NCBI GenBank assembly: GCA_900323505.1
Contig: OOIN01000032.1
Location: forward strand, 432,114-496,113
Reading direction: 5' to 3'
Source of the DNA: Ustilago trichophora
Taxonomy: Eukaryota > Basidiomycota > Ustilaginomycetes > Ustilaginales > Ustilaginaceae
DNA length: 64,000 nt
This document shows positions 55,001 to 63,423 of the stretch, piece after piece (within the stretch, counting starts at the first letter, position 1; each line of letters opens with the position of its first letter). Position numbers and translations under genes: made by a program. A model generated the notes under the pieces. That model did not search any database. It was given only the letters and a program-made list of their open reading frames with translations, and was not told where the DNA came from.

Positions 55001-55478
55001 TCTGGTCGGCCTTGGGTCGCTGCTGGAAGACTTCGCGGTCCTTCCAAGCCTTCTTTGCGAGGAAGACGATCTTGGGGAGGAGATCAGAGCCGAGCGAGAC
55101 GATCTGTGCCTGAGCAGCCTCGAGCGACTTTGAATCGAGACCCGACACGGGTGAGACGGCAGAAGAAGTGGGTGCTGACGGCTTTGCAGACTTTGCGCTA
55201 GGCTTGAGGGCGAGAGCGAGGTTGGTTGTGTGCTTCTGGATCAAGGTGAGAAGCTGGGTGAGGTCCGATACGATCTGGGACGAGAGCTTGTCAGCGGTGG
55301 GAGGCAGAGAGGTGGAGGAGGAAGCTTCTTGGCTGTCGACTGAAAAGATGGTGGGCTGAACAGGTTCGCGCAAGGATTGGATGGAGGAAGCGCAGATGAT
55401 CGAGATGCGGAGCAAGGAGGACTGGAGCTCCTTCTCGGCGGCCTGATCGGCCGAGGTAGCGGCTTGTCCGGAGGTCAT
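52086..55478 (-). CDS. BNA5: Fusion: GCIP-like helical domain + kynureninase
   Basis: One 1130-residue frame from an ATG. Residues ~15-570 are helical and Ala/Ser/Glu-rich, and resemble the GCIP (cyclin-D1-binding protein 1) family: SLLRISIICASSIQSL, LTQLLTLIQKHTTNLALALK, then paired helices and an acidic Asp-rich loop (~455-480). From ~590 a complete kynureninase follows: DHLDSADPLHRMREGYILPT (M622), YMCGNSLGPLSRLG, HFEHPYGTPWTQMEKRVG, TLTGNLHSLLASFY, FGVDLAHAFANVPLALHDWG and CWCTYKYGSSGPGG with the PLP lysine K884. An acidic Lys/Glu insertion lies near residue 1060. Kynureninase cleaves kynurenine and 3-hydroxykynurenine to anthranilate or 3-hydroxyanthranilate plus alanine, on the route to NAD. 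There is no Met upstream of the enzyme's conserved N-terminal helix, so separate translation is unlikely. The GCIP assignment is less certain than the kynureninase. Confidence 0.88.
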   Translation of the reverse strand: MTSGQAATSADQAAEKELQSSLLRISIICASSIQSLREPVQPTIFSVDSQEASSSTSLPPTADKLSSQIVSDLTQLLTLIQKHTTNLALALKPSAKSAKPSAPTSSAVSPVSGLDSKSLEAAQAQIVSLGSDLLPKIVFLAKKAWKDREVFQQRPKADQNDPAQIEERRKLEQLAKEMGGQLMSADQLGLPPSQRNDLEKKLEYSLGNSFAREIRSAVEDVIGSIADLLHSLLDDRAKQALQQASQARDRADGLASVSKKLESLSVNSSDDPAELRKRTLAANNLVWETCAKYIGERNADGTTRSITSVAPNGVRTKVHVKGLSKSNLEACKRSWNSRVELMRDGLQELKEGIDAEQSPAAADDEDDVDEFSFPSATPLSPQQKDRLRQLSNLVKMGNLTHENILKEIAKAASSHSAIDLDEVEELGKQLEESQDELVAACLYGETDAGLEAKMFDHDADHDDDADANGADGNDADADLTEEQAIEKAILRTFEQYVQAVVSLSAYVTDREELVEKVNIACATDEEGDFAHVFGAKFSQLSKVLSEASSGIVLRASSASSTANGAQQSKVQHKATVQANDEFKTEVFLQELQSIADQLGPNAKITDRAIADHLDSADPLHRMREGYILPTFKDVCSPDYPHTSAETAPDAESLYMCGNSLGPLSRLGKKYLEQEIDAWGRKAVLGHFEHPYGTPWTQMEKRVGELCANIVGAKQSEVVVMATLTGNLHSLLASFYRPATKPFGVDFTGDVEAAKKEGKKIKHKIIFEQKAFPSDQYALASVVQLNGFNPETSLVPLVPKEGTKTLETADILATIEKCGKEGETAIVLIGGIQYFTGQLFELEKLAAKAHEYGILFGVDLAHAFANVPLALHDWGIDFACWCTYKYGSSGPGGIAGLFVHEKWHNANLTRQAGWWGHEKETRFSMPDKFVPTRGAEGWQTSNPSMLDMASLKGSLETLLKAADYAPQNERDQGLTDPSKHGKGTIMPLLRSKSLRLTAYLEAILLSPGFFPDGFDIRVVTPRDPLQRGSQLCIQIPDPPAAESAKEEEEKKKEEQPKTNGKDVPPPIDGKRLIARAHKRAEKQRGLVADIRHPDMLRLAPLAQFSTFTDVWRTADALRLSLIEEVDAKKSG

Positions 55479-56800
55479 TGTCGTCGCTTGAAAGATCGAT
55501 GAGGGTATTCGAGGAATGGATGCTTGAGAATGAGGAGGCGACGTGGCCAGTCGAAGTCGACGCTAAGCGATGTGCTTTTTTTGGTCTAAGGAGGTTGTAT
55601 GTATGATCACGGACAAGAGGAGAAAAGAGAAAGGATGGTGGTGGTGTGATGGCGATGAGGAGAGGATAGCGAGGTGGAAGAGAGCAACAAGGTATGTCAG
55701 CTTAACTTGAGCGCACGGTCAGACAAGTGATGAGTGAGTGAGGACTGAACAGGGTCTGAGCCCAAAGTGCCAAACAAGAGAGAGTAGCGTGGGAACGGCG
55801 AATTTCAATCCTATTTTTTTTTTTTCGGCAGATGCTTCTCCGACTGTGACAGGGAGGACACACAGCGTAGGTACGCTAGCCGAACATCGGGACTGCAGTG
55901 AGCACTTACAGTGTCAAAGAGGTGGGGAGTCGGATGTACTCTCAGGCACAGTGTGGACTCTTTTGGTGCAAAGGAAGCTGTTGAGTGGCTTGCTGCTTTG
56001 AGAGAAGAGTAGATGAGTGGAGAGAGAGATGAGGGGGGAACAATTGACCGCTTGCCATTTCTCACTTTATTCGCACAAGCTTTGGTGCAACTAGGTAGCG
56101 TCGGATTCGATCCTATCCTCCTCGGATTACGTCCGAAAGGGCACATTGTCACACGATGAACCCATCTTGTGCTGTTTTGTCATACTCCAAGAGTGCAAAA
56201 AAGAAGCGTTCGAAGAAGAGAGAAGAGCAAAGGAAAGCAGCATGAATGGGTGTATAATGCAAAAGTCCCAGAGCATCGCCTGACCACGGCTATTTCGGTA
56301 AATGGTTTGGATTGCAAAAGTCAAGCCGAGCGTTGCCTTTTCACTGTGCTTCGGCTATTCGACAGACAGGTTTTCGCACAAGGTGTCCGTAGCTACACCT
56401 TAACATAGGATCACAAGCTGTTGATTTTAATGGATGTAACAACTTTGTTTAAAATTCGAGGGCTGTGCGGCGAGATGCCGAGACTGTGGCGGTGACGCAG
56501 TCATACAGATCGGTGCTTTGATTTCCTCCACTTTCAGGTGTATGCATAACTAATTGTAGCCACTGCCCGTCCTCTGGCTGTCCTCGTGAATGCACCGCTT
56601 TAGGTGCACAAAACTGTTGCAACAACTCGGCAAGTCACACTCAGACAGACCCTGTCAGCTGAGCCAAGCCACGTTGTTGCTTCCTGTGCTACTCTTATAC
56701 ATGCCATTCGGCTTTGTGGCGATCTTTCCTTCTTTCCCTCACGTCTACACCATCACCTACCTCCTCAACCACAACAACCGATACACCAATTCATCTCAAA
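55479..56800. promoter_or_regulatory. Divergent upstream region kynureninase fusion / WW protein
   Basis: 1.3 kb with a short T run (55815-55825). A CT/CA-rich leader lies before the WW-domain gene. No supported gene. Confidence 0.4.
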
Positions 56801-57682
56801 ATGTCATCATCCAAACAAACCCAGCCCACAGAGGCACCTCCATCCTACGAGCAGGCGAGTGGTTCCTCGACCTCCAAGCCCACCAATACTCAATCTTCTA
56901 GCAGCCATCTAGGCATCCCCGCTCAGGACGAGGCGGCCACACGCAAGTCGATGGAGGATATGCTCCGACCGCTCCCCAAAGGCTGGATCCGTCAGTACGA
57001 CCCTTCCTCCCACCACAACTTCTTTGTCGACACTCTTGCCAATCCACCTCGCTCCATCTGGGTGCATCCGTTTGACGACGCACAATACCAGCGCGAGCAT
57101 CCGGATGAGATTCGCAAGGAGCGGGAGAGGATCGAACGCGAACAGATGGTCCACGCAGATACCGATGACGAGGATGATGACCACCATCACTCATCTTCCA
57201 AGCCTCATTCTTCCGATAGCCACCACCCCCACGCTTCTGCTGCCGGTGGAAGCACCTCGACCGAACCCAAGGGAATCAAGAAGTTCGGCCGCTCTCTCAA
57301 GGACAAGATGACCAATTCGACCCACGAAGAGCGTGAAGCCAAACGCAAAGCTCAAAAGGAAGCAGAAGCCCGCGCAATGCATCAACACCAGATGATCAGA
57401 CAGGCACTCATGACCGCCACCCGCACAGGTCAGCCTCAGCTCGTGGGTAGGGATAAGCAGGGTCGAGAGATCTTTGCCCAGCCTCCCCCTCCCGGTGCAT
57501 ACGGCTATGGAGCCACCCTAGGCTACGGTCCCTATCAGACTTTCGATGGCCCCTACGGCGCATACGGTCCTTACTCTCGACCTATGGGCCCTTACAGCAG
57601 GCCATACGGTGGCGGCGGAATGGGTTTCCCCGTACTCGGCGGTCTCGCCGGTGGTATGCTGCTCGGTGGTCTGCTCTTCTAA
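56801..57682 (+). CDS. WW-domain protein with Gly/Tyr-rich C-terminus
   Basis: 293 residues from the ATG at 56801 (context CAAAATGTC; the upstream open stretch starts at a TTG). Near the N-terminus APPSYEQA is a PPxY WW-ligand motif. A WW domain follows at about residues 48-85: RPLPKGWIRQYDPSSHHNFF then VDTLANPPRSIWVHPF, with both signature aromatics (W in GW, W in SIW) and the Pro in ANPP. Next come an acidic/His-rich linker and a charged helix (THEEREAKRKAQKEAEARAM). The end has Tyr/Gly/Pro repeats (GPYGAYGPYSRPMGPYSRPY) and closes in a short hydrophobic Gly-rich tail, GGLAGGMLLGGLLF, which may associate with membrane. Function unknown; composition fits a scaffold or aggregation-prone adaptor. 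No intron. Confidence 0.75.
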   Translation: MSSSKQTQPTEAPPSYEQASGSSTSKPTNTQSSSSHLGIPAQDEAATRKSMEDMLRPLPKGWIRQYDPSSHHNFFVDTLANPPRSIWVHPFDDAQYQREHPDEIRKERERIEREQMVHADTDDEDDDHHHSSSKPHSSDSHHPHASAAGGSTSTEPKGIKKFGRSLKDKMTNSTHEEREAKRKAQKEAEARAMHQHQMIRQALMTATRTGQPQLVGRDKQGREIFAQPPPPGAYGYGATLGYGPYQTFDGPYGAYGPYSRPMGPYSRPYGGGGMGFPVLGGLAGGMLLGGLLF

Positions 57683-57866
57683 TCTGGTTGATCAGCGTAT
57701 TCAGACCTCAGTCGTGTCTTGTCAAATAGCTACAGTTCTACGGAAGCAAAGATACCAAAACCTTGTCCCACACTCTCAATACGGTCTGTGGAAATCTGTC
57801 GTCAAAAACTGAATGTGATTGAATGAAAACGTTCCAACACAATCTTTTCCTCTACACTACCGTCGT

Positions 57867-60167
57867 TCAGACGAGCTTGTTCTCCAATCTACGCTCACCC
57901 TTAAGCGCCTTGAGCAGCGAAACCGTCTTCTCCAGATCCATCGTCTCGGCCTTACCCTTCTGGTTGGCATCGTCTCGGTTCCTAATGTTGACGCTCTTGG
58001 TCTCCATCTCTTCGTGACCTACGACAAAGACAAAGTTGTACTGGGCGATCTCTCCGTTTCGCACCTTCTTGGGCAGGGTGTTATCGCTGAGGTCGACATC
58101 GGCGAAGAATCCTTCGTCCCACAGACGCTGCTGGACGCTCTTGGCGTAATCGAAGACCGTGTTGGTCACCGGAACCACGAGGACTTGACGAGGGCTGAGC
58201 CAGAATGGCCACTTGCCGGCAAAGTGCTCGGTGAGAATGGCAATGAATCGCTCGAGAGATCCGACGATGGCACGGTGGATCATGACGGGTCGTTCGGCTT
58301 GCGTCTCACCACCCTGCGAAACAGCGGTACGGTATTCCAGCTTGAACTGCTGGGGCAACTGGAAGTCGAGCTGGATGGTGGCACACTGGTGGTGACGACG
58401 CATGGCGTCCGAGATGGTAATGTCGATCTTGGGACCGTAGAAGGCACCATCACCAGGGTTGAGCTCCCACTTGCCAGGAACAAACTTGTCCAAAGCAGCG
58501 GCCAAACGGGCCTCGGCAGCGTTCCAGGTCTCAATGTCACCGAGGAACTTGTCAGGTCGAGTGGAAAGCTCGAGCTTGAAGGTGAATCCGAACAGACCGT
58601 AGACGCGCTGGAGGAAGTCGAAGCAGCCAGCCATCTCCTGTTCGATCTGGCTCGACATGCAGAAGATGTGGGCGTCATCCTGACAGAATCGTCGCACACG
58701 GGTGAGACCACTGAGCGCACCCGAAGCCTCGTTTCTGTGGATGACACCAAAGTCGGCCAATCGCAAGGGCAGCTCCTTGTACGATCGATCGCGCGAGGCA
58801 AACATCAAGCAGTGTCCCGGGCAGTTCATGGGCTTGAGTGCAAACTGCTCCTTGTCGACACCGAGCACAAACATGTCGTCCTTGTAGTTCTGCCAGTGAC
58901 CCGAAGTCTGCCAGAGCTTCGAGTTGAACATGTTTGGGGTGACCACCTCGTCAAAGCCACGCTGACGGTACTCGGACTTGATAAACTCTTGCAGAGTGTT
59001 GTAGATACGGGCACCGTGGGGAAGCCAGAAGCACGAGCCGGGCGACAGTTCGTGGAACATGAAGAGCTCCTGCTCCTTTCCGATCTTGCGGTGATCGCGC
59101 TTGGCGGCTTCGAGCAAAAACTGCTTGTACTCGGACATCTGCTTGGCGTCGGGGAACGAGATACCGTAGAGACGCTGGAGCGAGTCGTTGTTCTGGTCAC
59201 CGAGGAAGTACGACGCCGAGTTCTTGAGAACGGTCATGGCCTTGATGCGGCCAGTGTGGGGGATGTGAGGACCAACGCACAAGTCGATCATGGGACCGCA
59301 ACGGTAGACGGTGGTGGAAGTGCCGTCGGGGATCTTGGACTGGATGATGTGGGTCTTGTACTTGTTGTAGTGGAACATCTCGAGGAGCTGCTGCTTGGAG
59401 ACGACGAGACGCTCGAACTTTTGCTTTTCCTTGGTAGCGTTCTTGACAAGGGTCTCGAGCGATCCAAAGTCAGCCTGGCTGATCATGCGGTCACCCGAAT
59501 CACCCATGGCCATCTCGTAGAAGAAGCCTTCCTCGGTGGGGGGACCGATGCAGAGGTGGCAGCCGTAGTGCTTCTCACAAGCCTCGCCGAGAACGTGGGC
59601 GGACGAATGCCAGAAGACACGCTTGCCTTCGGGCGACTCGAAATCGAACAGCTCGAGCTTGCAGTCACCTTCCAATGGGCGCTCCAAGTCCCAAAGGTTG
59701 TCGTCGACCTTGGAGATGACGATGCGCTCCGAGAGCGACTTGGAGATCTCCTTGGCAATGTCCATGGGCGAAGTCTCGTACGAGGTACCCTGGCGCTTGG
59801 ATCCATCGGGCATGGTGACGGTGATAGGTTGACGGGGCTTGGCGGCAAACTCGGCATCCTGCTCTGCCTTGAGCTTCTCGAACATGGCGATACGGTGGTC
59901 AAAGTAAGCTGGCTTGGGGCTGAACTCGAGAGGGGCCTTGGGAGCGCCATCAGCGGCATCCTTTTTAGCTTTTGGCTTCTTTTCGCCCTTTGGTTGCTGC
60001 TGCTGCTGCTGCTGCTGTTTCTGAGGCTTCTGCTGCTTCTGCTGCTTCTGCTGCTTGTCCTGGGGCTGTGCGTTGAGGTCGACATTCTGAGCGGCATCGG
60101 TGAGGTTCTGAACAGGGTCTCGTGGCTCAGCCGACGAAGACACTGGCTGAGGTGCTGACGAAGACAT
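57867..60167 (-). CDS. THS1: Threonyl-tRNA synthetase, cytosolic
   Basis: Class II synthetase charging tRNA-Thr. The first ATG (complement of 60165-60167, context ACCATCATGTCT) gives 766 residues; a GTG-opened extension upstream is discounted. Residues ~30-80 are a Lys/Gln-rich tail ([17 protein letters not shown]...) of the kind appended to eukaryotic synthetases for tRNA binding. A TGS domain starts near 115 ([20 protein letters not shown]). The editing domain has [19 protein letters not shown] (HxxxH, near 186). The catalytic core shows [10 protein letters not shown] (zinc Cys, ~446), [20 protein letters not shown] and DDAHIFC. The anticodon-binding domain closes the protein ([20 protein letters not shown]). 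No mitochondrial presequence is visible. No intron. Confidence 0.95.
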   Translation of the reverse strand: MSSSAPQPVSSSAEPRDPVQNLTDAAQNVDLNAQPQDKQQKQQKQQKPQKQQQQQQQQPKGEKKPKAKKDAADGAPKAPLEFSPKPAYFDHRIAMFEKLKAEQDAEFAAKPRQPITVTMPDGSKRQGTSYETSPMDIAKEISKSLSERIVISKVDDNLWDLERPLEGDCKLELFDFESPEGKRVFWHSSAHVLGEACEKHYGCHLCIGPPTEEGFFYEMAMGDSGDRMISQADFGSLETLVKNATKEKQKFERLVVSKQQLLEMFHYNKYKTHIIQSKIPDGTSTTVYRCGPMIDLCVGPHIPHTGRIKAMTVLKNSASYFLGDQNNDSLQRLYGISFPDAKQMSEYKQFLLEAAKRDHRKIGKEQELFMFHELSPGSCFWLPHGARIYNTLQEFIKSEYRQRGFDEVVTPNMFNSKLWQTSGHWQNYKDDMFVLGVDKEQFALKPMNCPGHCLMFASRDRSYKELPLRLADFGVIHRNEASGALSGLTRVRRFCQDDAHIFCMSSQIEQEMAGCFDFLQRVYGLFGFTFKLELSTRPDKFLGDIETWNAAEARLAAALDKFVPGKWELNPGDGAFYGPKIDITISDAMRRHHQCATIQLDFQLPQQFKLEYRTAVSQGGETQAERPVMIHRAIVGSLERFIAILTEHFAGKWPFWLSPRQVLVVPVTNTVFDYAKSVQQRLWDEGFFADVDLSDNTLPKKVRNGEIAQYNFVFVVGHEEMETKSVNIRNRDDANQKGKAETMDLEKTVSLLKALKGERRLENKLV

Positions 60168-60562
60168 GATGGTGAATGTCCTCGCTTTTGTGTTGTATGA
60201 TGTGCACAGGAGGTGATGATGGTGAGGAGGAGGACAAAGCACAGCAGATTTTTCGAGTCAGTTGTCTTGTCTTGTCTTGTCAAAGTGGTGCTGCGCTGTG
60301 CTGTACAGTACAGTACAATCCTTCGGCACGTCCGACATCCATATTTCAGTGGTCAATTTTCATTCTTTCTCAAAATGGCGCACGTGACTCTCCCGCACCA
60401 ACCAACAAGGCCATATTCAACGACGATTCCATCCTTGTCACCATCCTAATCATCTCGGTCATAACCACATTCATCCATCGACCTGTCATTCATCTCATTC
60501 CTAAGGGAAGCAACAACACACTCGCATCCTGTGTCCCTCTGCCATCAGCGCGTCAGTCCACC
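60168..60562. promoter_or_regulatory. Divergent upstream region THS1 / INO80-like gene with repeat and palindrome
   Basis: 395 bases. Contains four TTGTC units (60262-60281) followed 20 bases later by overlapping CTGTACAGTACAGTACA (60301-60317). These are the same two sequence types as found together near 29634-29775. Confidence 0.6.
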
Positions 60563-61384
60563 ATGTCTGCACCAACCCCGGCAACCCAGCCGGTGAAAAC
60601 CAAATCCAAGGCCTACTCCTCTACAGTCGCCATCCAAGGTGACGCCGCCAAGTACCGTCTCAAGTACAAGGAGCTCAAGAAGAAAGCACGCGAGATCGAG
60701 GTCGAAAACGACAAACTCCATCTCAAGACTCTGGGTATCAAGCGCAACATCCAACGCATGCGTCTCGAGCGCGCCATCTTGTACGAGAGACTCGAAGCTG
60801 AATCGCAAGCTACGCCTTCGGCTGCTGCCTATCCGCCGTCGCCACCACCGCCCACGGCTGGACTGCATCGCTATGATGTGGAACCGAGGAGAGAGGATCC
60901 GTATGCTAGCGGCGTTGGATCTTCGAGTGGTGCGGCGACCAGGGGTGGAGACTATTCCGGATATGGAGGCAGTGCAAGTGGTGGAGCTGGAAGCGGTGCA
61001 TACAGACAATCGGCTGCATCGACGGCAGGAGCAGGAGACAGATCCAGAGTCCCCTACGCATCCGGATACGATGACTACCCACCTCCTCCACCGCCCAGAT
61101 CTCATCCGCACGCTGTGACACACCATACCAGACCCTACCCAACTTCCACTTCCTCTGCTGCCGCCCCTGCTTATGACTCGCGTCACCATTCACCACAGCC
61201 TCCACCGCCCGCGTCCTCAACCGGAGACAGAGCGGAGAGGTTGAGGCAATACACAGAAAGCCCGAGCCCGGAACCGACTAGGAGGGACGCAGGTACACCG
61301 CCAATGAGAAGGTCCGCGGATCCATCAGACGCAGGAGCATCTGCGAGGTCCGGTATGAAGGTCACCCTTCGTAGGGGCCCTTAG
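60563..61384 (+). CDS. INO80-complex-type coiled-coil subunit
   Basis: 273 residues from the ATG at 60563 (context CACCATGTC); the frame is open further upstream but only through promoter-like sequence. Residues ~25-85 form a basic coiled coil: DAAKYRLKYKELKKKAREIE, VENDKLHLKTLGIKRNIQRM, RLERAILYERLEAE. The order 'KYK-LKKK-x-E-EN-L ... R-x-R-LERA-L-ERL' matches the conserved block shared by small INO80 chromatin-remodelling subunits (INO80E in animals, Iec3 and related proteins in fungi). The rest is Ser/Gly/Pro/His-rich and probably disordered, ending in a basic Thr/Arg tail. I cannot tell which INO80 subunit it corresponds to. No intron. Divergent from THS1 over 395 bases. Confidence 0.7.
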   Translation: MSAPTPATQPVKTKSKAYSSTVAIQGDAAKYRLKYKELKKKAREIEVENDKLHLKTLGIKRNIQRMRLERAILYERLEAESQATPSAAAYPPSPPPPTAGLHRYDVEPRREDPYASGVGSSSGAATRGGDYSGYGGSASGGAGSGAYRQSAASTAGAGDRSRVPYASGYDDYPPPPPPRSHPHAVTHHTRPYPTSTSSAAAPAYDSRHHSPQPPPPASSTGDRAERLRQYTESPSPEPTRRDAGTPPMRRSADPSDAGASARSGMKVTLRRGP

Positions 61385-61550
61385 TTGCTTTGGATCTGCA
61401 AAAAAAAAAAAGGACACGTTGGGCTCTTTACTTGTATTCTAGCTTTCTTTGCTTCCTCTCTGCAACTCGCCAACTCGATTCATCACGTGCAAATCTGTCG
61501 CGGATGTGTACATCAAGGCAATAATAGACGATGGTAACACACTGTGTACA

Positions 61551-63194
61551 TCACTTTTCCTCTTGATCCGGTTTAGAAGTGTTCCTTGTCACAGGTGTAG
61601 GTGCAGGCGCAGGCATCCTGAGCGGCGGAACCATGCTACCTGATCCACTCGTTGCTGCACCTGCCCTCGTTGTCGGGAACGTGGTCCCCTGCCTACTAGC
61701 CTGTCCCACGCGTGGTCCCAGCCCTAACGCACTTCCAAGTCGTACCCCGTTCTCCCCAGGTGCTGTTGTCCTCAGAAAAGTCGTACCCACCATTCCCATC
61801 CCCGGCATTCCGGTCGCAGGCATTCCGGTCGCAGGCATCACCCCAGTCACTCTAGCTGTAGGGACCCCCATACTGCCCATGTTCCCCCGTTCTCCACCCA
61901 GCGCCATCCCCATCCCCCCGCCTCTACCACCATTTGACGTCGCTGTCGTACTCGCAACAACCGGCTCATCCGACCAATCATACCCGACCCCACCAAACGG
62001 GAAATGCTGAACGACAACCTTCTTACCCAAACACTCGGCACAGTACATCTTGACCATACCTGTATAAACTTTGACCCAGTTCGGGACCGTCGTGGCGATA
62101 TCGTGGAGTAAAGGAGAGTGCTCGTGGAAGGGTCCTCGTTTGAGCACTTGGATGCGGAGAAGTGATGTAAGATAGAGGTTTGGGGTAAGCGCTGTTCCTT
62201 CTTGTTCGTCGACAGATTGAGACGGGTGGACTAGGAGGGAAGAGGGCAAAGTGAGGGCGGTAGAGATGAGTGCATGAGGCGTCCGATTAGCACCCCCAAG
62301 CTGGTCGGTGAGAATGGTCGGATGTGCAGAAGCAGCAACGACTTGACCCGGCCTGAGCGCAGACTGCCTCCTCCACTGAGCAGCGCCAATAACATAAGGC
62401 AGGAAATGATAGTCGTCCAGCCCCCACACTCCGTGCGAACCTGCCGGTTCCAGTCCGTACCTATCCTGCAATCTCCACACGATCAGCAGGTAAAGCGGGA
62501 AGATCTCCAACCCCAATTTCTCTTCCACTTTCACGTCGTCCACCGATTCTTCTTTTCTTCCTTCGTCTCGCTGTGTGAAGAGGAAGCCAAGGCGGTAAAG
62601 GTAGCAGATCCAGGCGAAGAAGGATAGCTCATGGCCACTACCGTAGTCTATCCGTGTGAAGCTGCCAAATGCATCGACGAGGTATGCTTTTAGCTCGGGG
62701 ATGAACGGGTGCAGGTGATCCGGTAAGAGGGTGGCATGGAGTTGGTCGATTCGATCCGAGAGACGGGCACCCCAATCGCGGAAAGCAAGGTTGCCGAATC
62801 GTTGTGGTTTGGATTGAGGCTCGATCTCGTCGGTCCACCGGTTGAGGTCGTAGAGAAGCTTGATTAGCTTGTCCATCGGAGTTGCGTCATCTGTGAGCGA
62901 GGAAGAAGGGGGCGGTGGGAGCCGTGTAGCCTTCCCAACAGACGCCTCGCAGACACGCTGAAGGAAGAGCAGATAAGTAGAGTAGGCAGGAGACTGTTTC
63001 CACTTCTGCACGTCTTCCTGTGATGCGATCTTCTTGACTGGGTTGCTGATGCGGGATAGTGTGGCAGGGCTGATTGGGATGCGGGGGAGAGAGGGCAGAG
63101 GTTGAGTATCGAGCACGGCCGTGTTTGATGATGTGGCTGCCATGCTGCTAGAAGAGGATGCGGCTTGGCGCATGGCGGGGGTGATCATTGGCAT
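61551..63194 (-). CDS. PP2A activator PTPA (Rrd-type peptidyl-prolyl isomerase)
   Basis: Protein phosphatase 2A phosphatase activator, which promotes folding and metal loading of PP2A-family catalytic subunits. 547 residues from an ATG; a second ATG 17 codons later (MAATSSNT) is also possible. The PTPA fold spans about residues 45-390: VKKIASQEDVQKWKQSPAYS, YLLFLQRVCEASVG, RFGNLAFRDWGARLSDRIDQ, TRIDYGSGHELSFFAWICYL, GVWGLDDYHFLPYVIGAAQW and MVKMYCAECLGKKVVVQHFP. All conserved ATP/peptide-cleft blocks are present. The C-terminal ~150 residues are Gly/Met/Thr-rich, with a 15-base unit repeated twice (VMPATGMPATG, DNA at about 61806-61840). The sequence alone does not settle Rrd1 versus Rrd2. 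Convergent with the INO80-like gene (166 bases). Confidence 0.93.
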   Translation of the reverse strand: MPMITPAMRQAASSSSSMAATSSNTAVLDTQPLPSLPRIPISPATLSRISNPVKKIASQEDVQKWKQSPAYSTYLLFLQRVCEASVGKATRLPPPPSSSLTDDATPMDKLIKLLYDLNRWTDEIEPQSKPQRFGNLAFRDWGARLSDRIDQLHATLLPDHLHPFIPELKAYLVDAFGSFTRIDYGSGHELSFFAWICYLYRLGFLFTQRDEGRKEESVDDVKVEEKLGLEIFPLYLLIVWRLQDRYGLEPAGSHGVWGLDDYHFLPYVIGAAQWRRQSALRPGQVVAASAHPTILTDQLGGANRTPHALISTALTLPSSLLVHPSQSVDEQEGTALTPNLYLTSLLRIQVLKRGPFHEHSPLLHDIATTVPNWVKVYTGMVKMYCAECLGKKVVVQHFPFGGVGYDWSDEPVVASTTATSNGGRGGGMGMALGGERGNMGSMGVPTARVTGVMPATGMPATGMPGMGMVGTTFLRTTAPGENGVRLGSALGLGPRVGQASRQGTTFPTTRAGAATSGSGSMVPPLRMPAPAPTPVTRNTSKPDQEEK

Positions 63195-63423
63195 GATTGC
63201 TGCGATGGCACGTTGGTGAAATGGAAAGGAAGGAAGTAGAGGTCGGTGGTGACAAGGTTTGTTTCAGGGTCCACAAACAGTGCGAGGGGGCACGAGCGAC
63301 AGCCGAACGTTTGGATTTTGTGGAGGTTTGGTGTTGCGCTTCGGCCAATTTCTGCTCCTTGTTCCACTTCATCTATCTGCATCTTCTTCTGACATCGCAC
63401 AACCGCAAGATACGGACAGCATC

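Noticed and set aside
56095..56130. GGATCGAATCC, box-B-like (minus strand)
   Set aside because: The T loop lacks the invariant TTC and the stem does not pair.
57819..60158. 779-codon open frame on the plus strand
   Set aside because: It is exactly antisense to threonyl-tRNA synthetase, starts at TTG, has no recognisable domain, and is explained by biased third positions of the real gene.
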